Source: Gaeumannomyces sp. JS-464 (lineage: Eukaryota; Ascomycota; Sordariomycetes; Magnaporthales; Magnaporthaceae). From it: 64,000 bases of DNA. A program made the position numbers and the translations under genes. Under the pieces are notes generated by a model. It did not search any database. It had not been told where the DNA came from and saw only the letters and a program-made list of their open reading frames with translations. The stretch's first letter is position 1; the number at the start of each line of letters is the position of its first letter. The DNA lies in the NCBI GenBank assembly GCA_002197995.1, contig NGZR01000006.1, forward strand, positions 2,841,001 to 2,905,000, read 5' to 3'. Of this stretch, positions 21,048 through 32,021 are shown in pieces.

Positions 21048-22006
21048 TTATACCTTCGTTTTCCGGCCTCTCCTATTTGCAGATTGTCTCGCGTTCTTCG
21101 ACCCCTTCCTCGGCTTCTCCAGTCTGGGTCGAGTGACCCGGTCAGCCAGAGACGGAACAGAACCCGTCTCGTCCTCGCCCTCCTCCCGGCGTCTTTTCCG
21201 CGTCACCATAGTAGACTTTGTCCTCGTGACTTTCGCAGCGGGTCCCTCCTCGCCCGATGCAGTGGTCGGCGCGGTGGGCTTTCTCCTCGTGATCCTAGCA
21301 GTAAGCCCCTCCTCGCCAGAAGGGGGAGTCGGAAGCCCACCGTCAAGAGGAGCAGGGTTACTGCCAGCATCAGACCCGCAAGGCTCGACAGGGGCAGTCG
21401 CCCCATCCGAATCAGCGGCAGCAGCAGCCTCGGCCGCAGCCGCCGCCTCCGCGGCCCGATGCGCAACCAGCCACCGCACCACGGGCTCCCACGCCTCGGC
21501 GCCCGGGTGGTGCCGCAAAAAAGCGGCCGCCCTCTGCCTGCCCGCGCTGTCGGCCAGCCCAAAGACCGCCGTGGCGGGCAGCACGCTGGCGGCCTCGACT
21601 TCGAAGTCGAGCAGCCCCGCCTCGGCCGCGACGACGTCGTCGCCCATCAGCACGCCCCACTGGTCGTAGACAGCGGCCGGGTCGAAGGCCGGGTCGGCGC
21701 ACCAGCAGCGCACCTCATCGTCGTCGCCCGGGAGCAGGAGCTCGGCTATCGAGTGCAGGATCTCGGGCCCGCCGCCGCCGCTCTGGTGGGCAGGGTTGAC
21801 GCAGGCCCAGTTAACGGGGATGTGGTGGGAGAGCGAGACGGCCATGCCGCGCCGGTCAAAGATGGTGCAGCTTTCGCACGCCGTGTGGCCACAAGGGGAA
21901 CACACTGTGTGCGGTACATATAGTCTCGGCCGTGGCAGGCGCAGCACTCCCACTCGCCCGTCGGGGAGAAGGGGGAGAAGGGCACTATGGTCTGCAGGGG
22001 AGTCAT
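21048..22006 (-). CDS. Hypothetical fungal protein with a CHCC/RING-like zinc finger and basic tail
   Basis: I do not recognise a named family. About 319 residues are encoded in one exon once a missing C in the G-run 21,895-21,898 (plus strand) is allowed for. The N-terminus has a treble-clef-like set of metal ligands, EWECCACHG, a cysteine around TQCVP, then CGHTACESCTIF, resembling the short C-x2-C...C-x2-H/C-x2-C fingers of fungal proteins of unknown role. A second pair of cysteines occurs at RCWCADPAF. After an acidic and alanine-rich middle the C-terminus is strongly basic (KRRREEGE; RPRLEKPRKGSKNARQSANR), which suggests nuclear localisation. The true start is the ATG at 22,006; longer readings upstream use another frame. 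Confidence 0.6.
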
Positions 22007-22890
22007 CTTTGTGCTGTGTTAGTGTGGTGTCGGTATAAAAACTGTTATAGTGGTTGTTGGTGTTGGTATAAGTCTTGCGCATCGGGCGATAAACGAAGAG
22101 CAAGGCTGGCGGTCCATGGAGCAAGCAGCCGCCGAGGCGCTTTTATGAATGAGAGGAGGCGAGAAAATGCATGATGGTCATCGCAGGGTACTCGCGCACA
22201 AAGAAACTGCCGTAGTCAACAGGCAAACAAAGCGCGCAAAGCGAAGGGCTTGACAGAGGAAGGGCGGTGTCTTTTGTTTTGCCTTTGTCTCGGTGGTCAC
22301 CCAGGAATACACAGCCGCGAGTATTTTTAGCCCAGCATCGGACGCAACAAAAAGACACCTGGCCTGGGAACAAATGCCCGAATAATGCAAGACAAAGACA
22401 TCGAACTTATGAGTTAGTATTCGCCAGTCGACGTGTACGGCCGACGTCTTCCAAGGGGTATGGGCCAAGAGGATGCGTGCCGCCCGATCCGGCACGCCCA
22501 TGTGTAGTAAATGCTCCTATGTACCGGTAGAAAAATAGGGGGTAAATTGCCAAGTAAAAGCGGACAAAAAGAGAGGTGAAGAAAAAAAAAAAAAACCTAT
22601 GTATGAATATGAATATGAATATGATGGAAACTGTTGCGAATGCCGTCGCAACCCTGTAAGGGAGGTTGAAAAATCCAAAATGATTCCGGGTCTACCTCTT
22701 TGGGTATTCAGGCAAACCATGTATGCTCCTCTGCTGCTCAACAGCACCAGCCACGGTGATGGTCAGCAGCTCTCGCCAGTGCCTTTTTCTTCTTTGCAAC
22801 CGTGCCGGGCAGGGTACTTTCCAGACAGGCCGCTCCTAGTCGTGTTCGCGAAGAGGAAAAGACAGAAAAGATAACCCCCAACAAACAAAA
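22007..22890. other. Intergenic region
   Basis: No gene is seen. It holds a 14-base A run near 22,582 and a short ATATGA microsatellite at 22,602-22,625. It lies between the promoter of the zinc-finger gene and the 3' end of the DUF1479 gene. Confidence 0.5.
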
Positions 22891-25595
22891 TCAACCCCTG
22901 CCGCCATCGGGCGTGCTGTGTCGCGTCGCCATGTAGAACTCGTACTTGTCCGGGAAGAGGATGATGTTAGCAAGCCGCACCAGCTCGGCCTCGGCCGGCG
23001 ACAGCGCGGGCGGTGTGGGGCCCGACGCCGACGAGGACGACGCCGACGACGACACGGGCTTCTCGTCGGCCTCGTCCACCTCCATCTTGACCGCAGCCTC
23101 TCCAGCAGGGGGCCCATCCTCTCCATCCGCCGCCGCCTTCTTTGCCGCGGCGCCGCTCCCCGAGTCGACGTCCATCCTGTCGCCGGGCGCCGGCTCTGTC
23201 GCCTTGCGCTTCCTGGACGAGCCGGTCCCCGAGTCCCACGGCGCCAGCCCCATGGCCCGGAGCGCCTCGACGCCGCCGACGTCCCGGATCTCCTTCTCGC
23301 CCAGGCGGTCGATGTGTGGCGCTCGGTGCCCAGGCCCGTGCCCGTCGTGTCAAAGTCCGGGCCCGGGTGCCCGCGCTGGAAGGCCTTGCGCTGACGCGCC
23401 AGGTAGAGCGCGTTGGTCTGAGTCAGCGGGCACGCGGGCGCGTACACCATGAAGCGTTCGTGGCGGGGCGCGTCGGCGGCGGCGGCGGCGGCCGAGGCGG
23501 CAGCGGCGAGGCTCGCGGCGGCCCTCTCGGCCGCGTCGCCGGCGCTGACACCACCACCGCCCGGGTGGTCGGGCGGCTGTCGACGGCGGACGTGATGGTG
23601 TAGGCGGTCTCGCAGTGCCAGATGATGTAGTCGCCGGCCTGCAGGTTGGGCGGCGTGACGAGCGTGCGCTTGAGGTCGAGGTGCGGGTGCCAGAGCTCGG
23701 TGACGCGCTGGGCGTGGCCGGGCACGGCGCCGTGTATGATTGTGCTCTGCTCCTTATCGAGGGCCCAGTTGTCGGCGGCCAGGAAGGCTCCCACTCGGGC
23801 CCTCCTGGCAGCCGGGCGGCGGCGGGGGGGTCTTGGGCGAGAAGAAGGGCCGGAGCAGAAAGTAGGCCGTGACGAGCTTGGGCGACGGCAGCAGGCGGAT
23901 CATGCCGGGCTGGACCTGGGTCAGGGCCACGAGCCCCTGGAACATGCGGAAGATGCTGCAGGCGCCGGCGCCGTTGTACAGGTCCGAGGTGGCGCTGATG
24001 CGGCCGGTGGGTCCCAGGGGTCGTAGGACTCCCAGTCGCCGCGGAAGATGGAGTCGTACGTGCCGCTGCGGCCGTAGCCGTCGGGCTCCCAGCGCTCCAG
24101 GCTGCCGCCGTCGACCTGCGCGATGATGGGCTGCGTGCCGGTAGCGGCGGTGGCGGCAGCGACGGCAGCAGATGCGGCGGCGGCGGCAGCGGCAGCCTCG
24201 ACGACATGCGCCTCGGGGCGTACCGGTGGTGACGAGCTGCTTGGGCCGGCTCCCGCCTTGTCAGCTCCGTTGGTTTTGGTGCTGGCTGGGTCAGTCGTGG
24301 CCGAGCCCTCGCCGTCGGTGGCAGGAGGGTCGGAAGGAGGCCCCTTGGCAGCAGCAGCAGGAGCAGCAGCAGCGGCGGCGCCCGCGGTGTCAGACGAGGA
24401 CGACGCAGGAGCAGTCGGGGTAGGATCCGAGGGCGACGAGGTGGCGGCGTGGACATTGACGTGAATACGCAAACGGTCGGCAAATTGATGGGAAACCGCG
24501 TGGCCATGCGGTCGTCAGACTCGCAGTCCCACAGGCTCATGGCGAACTTCATGGCGCGCAGGACGTGGGGGGGCGCGGGCGCGCGGATCTGGGCCGGGGT
24601 CCAGAAGAAGTCGAAGCAGGTCGGGTCCTGGGCGGGGGCGGCTTGATGTCGTGCTTGGTCTCGAGGTAGCGGCGCGTCTCCTCGACCCGCCCAGCGCTCC
24701 GTGTCGGTCTGGGGGACGACGACGCCGCGCACGACGCCGACGCCGAAGCGCTTGAGCAGGGCGCTGAACTCAGCGACGCGGGCGGGCTGGTCGATGTCAG
24801 CAAAGTCGATGGCGCCCATCAGCAGCTCGAGCGACGACGACTTTGCGCGGATGGCGGCCATCCGCGGCCCAGGGCGGCCAGCAGGCGGCCCCAGCTGGCG
24901 GCCACGGCGTCCTCGTGGCCAGCGATCAGGTTGCGCTTGACGGTGGCGAAGCGCGAGGGCAGCGGCACGGGCTTGGCGCCGTAGAAGGACAGCACGGGCG
25001 GCTCCATGGCCTTTTTGGCCGCCCGACGGCGCAGCTTGGCCAGGCGGCGGTCTTTGGCGTGCCTGGACGGCGACGACTGCGGGCTGCGGTCCTTGCGCGC
25101 CTGCTGTCTCTGCGAGGGACTGCGGGCGGGTGTTGGCGACTGCGGCTCCTCGGGCGGCGGCCTCGTCTCGCGCTGCTTGCCGGCTTTGGCGCTCGATGGC
25201 GGGGGGGCCTCAGAGCTGCTGGCGCTGGTGCTCGCGCGCGTCTTGTGGTGGCGGTGCTTCGGGTCTAGAAGCAGCGACGAAGGGGAGGCGGCGGGGTGGT
25301 GGTGGTGGTGGTGTCTGGCGGAGGTAGAGGCTCCATCCAGGGCCCCGGCCCCCGCATGGAGGGCGGCCGCTAGCGCAACGGCTGCTGCTGCACCCGGCAC
25401 GTCGTAGGAGCTGCTGCTGCCCTGGGGCTCGAGCTGTGCCTGTGCCTCGGTGGCGCTCGGGGCACTGCCCAGGCTGCCAGTGGCCGCCGACCCCAGCTGG
25501 AAGCGCCTGTCGCGCAGGTCGAGCTGCGGGGGCAACGAAACCTTCACGTCACCTACCGCTCCCTCGCCTTCCCGTCTTGCAGAGATGGGCCACAT
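22891..25595 (-). CDS. DUF1479 protein (YbiU-like, 2-oxoglutarate oxygenase fold) with about nine frameshifts
   Basis: The homologous region is unmistakable but scattered over all three minus frames. In order: RFATVKRNLIAGHEDAVAAS (about 24,960), AIDFADID and VGVVRGVVVP (24,815-24,715), VEETRRYLETKHDIKP (24,690), DPTCFDFFWTPAQIRA (24,620), RIHVNVHAA (24,470), GRSGTYDSIFRGDWESYDPW (24,065), MFQGLVALTQVQPGMIRLLP (23,940), ADNWALDKEQSTIIHGAVPG, GDYIIWHCETAYTI (23,620), FMVYAPACPLTQTNALYLAR (23,430) and ILFPDKYEFYMATRH near the end. Single-base shifts fall near 24,864, 24,688, 24,636, 24,483, 24,010, 23,825, 23,792, 23,562 and 23,315. Metal ligands of a jelly-roll dioxygenase are expected but not assigned. 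The N-terminal 200 residues are low-complexity and basic, unusual for the family. It is either a decaying gene or badly sequenced. Confidence 0.7.
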
Positions 25596-28500
25596 TGTGT
25601 TGCCGCCTCATCTGTTGGTTTTTGGTGGAATGCCTCGGGGTTTGGTTAGCCCAGCAGTCCCTGCACGCGGTTATATTGTCGCACAGGCCCAGCTCAGTCC
25701 TCGGCTCCCCCGCGACTCGCCGGCCTTGCCGTCCCAGGCGGTCGGACCTGTTGTCGTGCACCTGTCGTCGTCTCTTGGTTCGGCAGTGGTCGGTGCCGAT
25801 CGTATTGCTGCGTCGTCTGGTGGTTGGTTCGTGGGATTGGCTGTGAGCTTTGCGCCGTGGGTCTTTGAGAACAGATGTGCCGGCTGGCGGCGGACGACGA
25901 TGCAAGACCAGGGAAACGACAACGACAACAAGCAGAAGAATCCTGAATCCCTAGTAGTCCCTTGCTCTTTCTAATGCTGCAGTACGCTCTGCTCTTTTGC
26001 CTTGCTGTATACCGCCAGCAACGAGGGAGGTCAGTCGGGTCTGGCTGCGGCGTCCAAACGGTGGCACCAAGTCGCATGGGAGCACCGCTCTTTAGAGGCA
26101 GCCGAAAAACCGCAGGCCAAAAGCCTTTTCAACTACCGCTGCGCCGCGGTGCAAAACGTATTGGCGCTGTTTGATTCCCATTGACCCCACCGGCGGTGCA
26201 GGCAGGCCATCCCGGGCTTGTATCTTGTTGCGCTGGCCGTGGGCGGATGCTCGAGTCTTTTGCACGCTCGGCTGCTGCTCCGCTGGGCTAATACAAGCAT
26301 TCCACGCAGCCCACGCAGCCCGCGCAGTCCAAGCAGCCAAGTACTATAGCACAGAGCCTGGCAGCAAAAGCACCACACACAAAAGCAGCACCACGGCGGC
26401 CAATCGTCCGTTCCAGACTCGGAGTCGTGGCCCGCCTGGGCCTATTTGCCCACGCGCTTAGATGGCCTGCCCCTGGAGGGGGTCCCGCTGCAGCTACGCA
26501 CCGAGGCCCAGCTGTATTTTTCCGCCCAGTCGCCCTTGCGGCTGTAAGTGGACGGGACACCACCACGAGTCGGCCACACCCTTCCTGTAATTGCCTCGCT
26601 GCTGCCGTCGACGTCTGCAGCACCCACTGGGCACGCGAGACATCCAACCCCGTCTGTCTCCGCCCGCGCAGTCACCGACAATCTAATTCAATCTGCTGGC
26701 CGTTGTCGCCTGGCTGTTGTTTGCGCCACAATATGAAGGGCGACCGAGGCATCATCAACATCATCAGAGCGAAGGATCCAGCGACTCCACGGCCCCGGGA
26801 ATGCCCAGGAAGACAACAGCTGGCCCCACCCAAAGGACCCCAAGACCCCAAGACCCCAAGACCCAACGGCCTGACTCCGGGAATGCGGGAGAGCAGGGCC
26901 GACACCCCTGTCCTCCCCTCCCCACCTGGCCACGCTCGCCTCGACGGCTCTGCTGGGCTGTCAGTCCGGCGGCACCACCATCCGTCGACCTGCATTGACG
27001 GGCGCCGTGACCCATGTCCGGCGAGACGGGCGCGAGCGAAGGTGTGCCAGCCTGCAGAGGCGGCCATGCCAATCCGATTTCGCATCCCATCGCTTGCTGC
27101 ATCTCGTGATATTGCCATGCCATCGCTACGGGGGGCCTGGACTCTGTCGCCATCCCGGCGCCAGTTCTTTCGGCAACATGAAGGAGTTCATGAGTCGATG
27201 GATCTAGGAGCGAGTTGCCGGTGGCGAAAGCAAGGGACAGGCCACCGTGTCGGAGAGAAAAAGCCAGCTGTCCGGCACAGGCACGACGGCACCGCACATA
27301 CAGTAGTATGTGGTTGTCGATCTCTTCTTCCCTGCCACTTTCCGTCCCGCCAGCGCCGCTGTTTTTGCCACCATCAGGGCCTGCTTCTAATCAGATAATG
27401 CCTGGGGGCTGCCGAGAGGCCGAGAGGCAGGACGACGAGTGGGAGGGTCGTCTCCCGCCAGGCTGTCGACAAGCGAACGAACCGGCTCGAAAGGCCGGGT
27501 CGCCTTGATGCGACGGTGCACCTCTCCCAGCCGTCGGCCCGGTGGGAGAACAAGGCACGAGTCACGTGGACGGCTCCATGTTCGGTCCCGGCGTGTGTGG
27601 CCCGCCGATATGGCTGCCGTCGCTCCCTGGTGGTCCGCCATGGGCGTCATGGCTGGGGAAATCGTGCTGCCGCCCTTTGTCTTGTACGTAGGTGTAATGG
27701 GTAAATAACGGCCCGGGGATAGGTCCCGCGCTACACCTAGGGCTATCCTGGCTCGTCCCAGCAGAAAACTCAAAAGTCAACTCGCTAGAAACCCAATCAG
27801 TGCGGTGCTAGAGCCCGTAAGGGTGGCAAATGTATCTTTATCGAGCAGGGATGATTTTTCTCTTTTAAAATCTGTGATTGGATTGCCCGAAACACGGGGT
27901 CCCTAGTAGGTACTTCGGGGTGGGCCGTTATTTAGGTACGCAACCTACGTAAATGTCAGCATGCCTGCCTTTTAGTCAGCTGGACGGCTGGACCTTCCCC
28001 AGCTTGCTCTGTTCCCCCACTCACCCTTCCAAGCAATTTCAATACTTGCTTAATATCCGGGCTTTTGCCGAAGCGCAGCTCCAATGGTCACGCAATTGGA
28101 GCCACATGCTCGGCGCGCATTTCTTTCTTGCCCTTCTCCCCTCTCCCCTCCAACCAGCCCATGCCCTTGGCACCACCGCGTCTCGCTTGCTCGGATCGGT
28201 CCGGCCTTCCGCCGCCTCAGCTGTCTGGCGTGCGCCCGCCTCCTGTGGCTGTCCTTGCTGTCGCCGCCTGCACCCGACGCATCTTTGCTTTTCTCTTGCC
28301 CGGCCTGCCCGTCATTCCGCTGCCCGCTGCCGTTCGCCCTCTGCCACGCAGTCTTGGCCGCCCAAGACACGGGCTCGGAATATGGGAGTTATGCGTTCCC
28401 GTTGGCGTCCAGGGTGCGCCCTCCGCTCCGATCGATCTGATCCTTCGACGGCTCCCCAGCCCACCGGTCTCCGCTTCTCGCCACCGGTTCTTTTGCCCTT

Positions 28501-29375
28501 CTCCGAGGCCTACCTACTGCCGCTGGCCGGCTCCGACTCGGTGCCGTGTGCCACTGCAATCGGTGCCGCAGTTGGTGGTTTTTCTCTTCCCCTCCAAGTC
28601 CGCCGTACCTGATACCCGGCTGGGCCATCGCTTCTCTTCGCCGAGGTGGCGTTCAATACATCCGCCGTCCGTGTCGCAAGCAAGTGCTGCACACCTCTTT
28701 TTGTTTCTTCCCCGCCTTTCTTTTTTGTTCTCTCATTCTGCCATGCCTACCGCCTCTGATGTCTTCCACGCCTTCGGCCATGACGCCTGCGCTTCTTAGC
28801 AACACCCAACGGTCAAAGCCAGCCCGCCTGGCCAGATCCTCGGTCTCACTGGCCTCTCCCCTTCTCAGCAGAAGATCGGCCAACGGCAGCAGGCCTGCGG
28901 GGCATCTCCCAAGACGGCAGGTCGCAACTGGCATGTAAGCTCAAGATATGGCCACTTGCAGCCCTGTCGCTTCACCAATCCTCTGCGCGCCCAGCCCATG
29001 ACGACACAGATCCCACGCTGGAGCTCCCCGGACTCTCAAGAAAACAGCTGCTCCCCGCATCCGATATCGTCATTCCATTGCCGAGCTCCGAGCACCGAGC
29101 CCCAGCCTCGCATTTTGCGTCCTTGTAAAGGCCATCCGCGGGCGGCCCCAGGCGGCGGTGTCGATTGCCGGTCAGCAAGCAAGCATACCATGACCCCGCC
29201 AGAATGCAGCCTGGGCACGCCGGCCGATGATAACGCATGCCGTCTCCATGTCGCACCATCACGCCGATGAGGGGTTGCATCCACAATTCAGTCGTACTTA
29301 ACGCCCTCGCATCTACCGCTGCTGATTCCCCCGCTCTCTCGCCCGTAGAGAACCTGCCACCATCCCTCCAACACA
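25596..29375. other. 3.8-kb gene-free region
   Basis: No conserved protein, tRNA or transposon was recognised on either strand. Overlapping open stretches occur but none has a family motif or plausible splicing. It contains a GACCCCAA microsatellite (26,836-26,866) and a short imperfect CCACGCAGC array near 26,306-26,338. A locally AT-richer patch lies at about 27,780-27,960. The right end is the promoter and pyrimidine-rich leader of the M28 peptidase gene. Confidence 0.45.
26836..26866. repeat. GACCCCAA microsatellite, about four units
   Basis: Three perfect 8-bp units GACCCCAA plus a shortened GACCCAA occur head to tail in gene-free DNA. Confidence 0.9.
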
Positions 29376-31849
29376 ATGCGTGGGCAGCTCGGCTTGCTGG
29401 CCACGGCCGCTTTGGCCACCTCAGCCTGGGCGTGCCAGCACGAGGAGGATCTGTACAAGCGACACACCCATCGAAAGCCCCTGGCCGCCGACAGGAGGGC
29501 CAGCAGTGGCCGCCCGTGCTGACCGAGCGCGAAACTCTTCTGGTGAACGCCTTCGACAACGTGACCATCGACCAGTGGGGCCAACTACTACGGCCACGAG
29601 GTCAAGCTGGCTGGTATGGGAAAGAGTGCCGCCGAGTGGACGCGCGACCGCTGGACCGAACACGGCTTCGACGCTCGGCTGAACGAGTATCACGTTTATC
29701 TGAGTTATCCGCTGCACGCATCACTCTCCTTCACGCAAGCCAACGGCACCACGACCGAGGTCAACCTGGTTGAAGATGTTCTCCCAGAGGACGATGTCAC
29801 GGGCCGCAAGGACAACACGCCCACCTTCCACGGCTATTCGGCCAGCGGAAACGTCTCGGCCGAGTACGTCTACGTCGGTCGGGGCACTTACGACGATTTT
29901 GAGCGGCTCGTCGCACTAGGCGTCGACCTTAAAGGCAAGATCGCCCTCGTGCGCTACGGCTCCATTTTCCGCGGCCTCAAAGTCAAAAATGCCCAGGACC
30001 GTGGCATGATCGGCGCCGTGCTTTTCTCGGACCCGGGCCGATGACGGCAACAATACCGTGGCTAAGGGCGTTCCTGCCTACCCACATGGCCCTGCCAGGA
30101 ACCCCAGCTCCGTCCAGAAGGTAAACAATTGCACCTGAATCCGCTTTTTGTATCTTCTGCTCATTGTTCCTCAGGGTTCCGTTCTCTTCCTGAGCCAGTA
30201 TCCGGGAGACCCCACTACGCCCGGCTACCCATCCCATGAAGGCGTCCCGCGAACCGGCATCGAAAAGGTGACCCCGCAAATCCCCTCGATCCCCATCTCA
30301 TATGCTGCCGCAGAACCCCTTCTTCAGGCTCTAGATGGTCACGGGTTTACTGCCAAGGAGGTCAACCGCACACGGTCGTGGGGCGGCGCCCTGAACGCCA
30401 CCTATAGCACTGGTCCGGCGCCTGGCGTCAAGCTGTCGCTGGAAAACCAGATGGAGGGAAAGATCACTCCCATCTGGAATGTCATCGGCCGCATCAACGG
30501 CACCAACCCGGACGAGGTTGTCGTCATTGGGAATCACCGTGACACGTGGATGATTGTAAGTCTTCCCTCGGCCGGAACGGGCCCCACAAAAGCTCGACAG
30601 GGGAACTGATGGCGCCATATCCAGGGCGGGAACGGAGACCCCAATTCCGGAAGTGCAGTTTTGATCGAGCTTGCGAAGGCCATTGGGAAGCTGGTTGAGA
30701 CCGGCTGGAAGCCCAGGCGGACTATGTGAGTTCCTACTTGGCCTATGATCTTCGGGACTAACCAATGCTAATCAGCGCTGCCGCAGCGTGATTGCCTCTT
30801 GGGACGCCGAGGAGTATGGGCTATTGGGGTCGACCGAATGGGTCGAGGAGCACGTCAACACGCTCACAGAGACCGCCGTCGCCTATCTGAACATTGATGT
30901 CGCCGTTTCTGGGCCCCGTCCGAGTCTCGCCACCACACCAGAACTCCACACCATCGCGACCGAGGTGATGAAGAAGGTTGTGCATCCCAACTTTGGTGGC
31001 TTCAACCGCAGCCTGTACGACGCCTGGCGCGAGGCCTCGGGTGGCATTGTAGGAGCCCTCGGTAGTGGGAGCGACTACACTGCCTTTGTCCACTCTGGCA
31101 TAAGTTCTGTATGTTCTGCTCTTTTTCTTCTCTCCTCCTTCGTGGGATCTGCCTGATACTGACTAAGTACCCTTCCGCACAGGCCGATGTTGGCTCCGGT
31201 GGCAGCCCGCTCGACCCCATCTGGCACTACCACAGCAACTACGACTCCTACCACTGGATGGCGACCTTTGGCGACCCAGGGTTCCACGTCCACGCTGCCA
31301 TGGTGAGACAAATGGCCAGAACCATGGAGTGGAGAAGTTCCTTGGCTGACTTGACTCTCACCCGCAGGGCCAATACTTGACCCTGCTCGCCCTGCACTTG
31401 GCCGACGACGAGGTTATCCCTTTCGACCTGCCAAATTACGCCAAGGAGCTCCGCGCCTACTACGACGACCTCGTTGACTACGCAGCCGAAAAGGACGCGA
31501 AGCTAGACCTTGTCGAGCTGGCCGACGCCATCGGGGTCTTTGAACGCCGCGCGTCAGAGGTGAAGACTCTAGAACTGCTTGCCGTGTCCACGGACGACAA
31601 AGACTTGATCAAGGTCGTCAACCATAAATATCGAGACTTCCAAAGGGGCTTCATCACGCAAGGGGGCTGCCGGGGAGGAATTTCTTCAGGCACGTCGCGT
31701 TTGCGCCAGGCTTAGACACGGGGTATGCCCCTACGACGTACCCAGGCGTGACCGAGGGCGTTCAGTACGGCAACCTCTCCATCGCGCAGGAGTGGGTGTC
31801 CAAGACGGCCAAGGGCATCCAGGCAGCCGCCAACATCATCAAGACATAG
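29376..31849 (+). CDS. Secreted M28 peptidase of the glutamate carboxypeptidase II/transferrin-receptor type
   Basis: This zinc exopeptidase has a PA domain, an M28 catalytic domain and a TFR-like dimerisation domain. Six exons are inferred (29376-30120, 30175-30555, 30625-30725, 30787-31108, 31183-31302, 31368-31849), about 716 residues. [19 protein letters not shown] is a signal peptide. Zinc and catalytic residues are seen in [44 protein letters not shown] and [11 protein letters not shown]. Four one-base shifts occur: a loss near 29,503, gains near 29,580 and 30,040, and a loss in a G run near 31,665. They cancel in total length, so the final stop fits. As all functional residues remain, errors in the sequence are the simplest explanation. 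The gene is convergent with the AAA+ gene, 172 bases away. Confidence 0.87.
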
Positions 31850-32021
31850 ACTACGATAATAGCTCAGGAGACGACGACGAGCCATGGATATGGCATCACC
31901 TGCAGTTAAAATAAACAGTACGTTCTATAGTGTATCGTGTTGAAAGCTGGGACATGGTGACGCTACAGAAGACCAAGCAAGCCGAACAAACCACAAAGCG
32001 CCGAAACCATTCTACTCCTTT

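Noticed and set aside
27953..28799. Overlapping open frames of over 200 codons in gene-free DNA
   Set aside because: There are no domain motifs, three frames are open at once, and there is no plausible splicing. The composition is pyrimidine-rich leader-like sequence.
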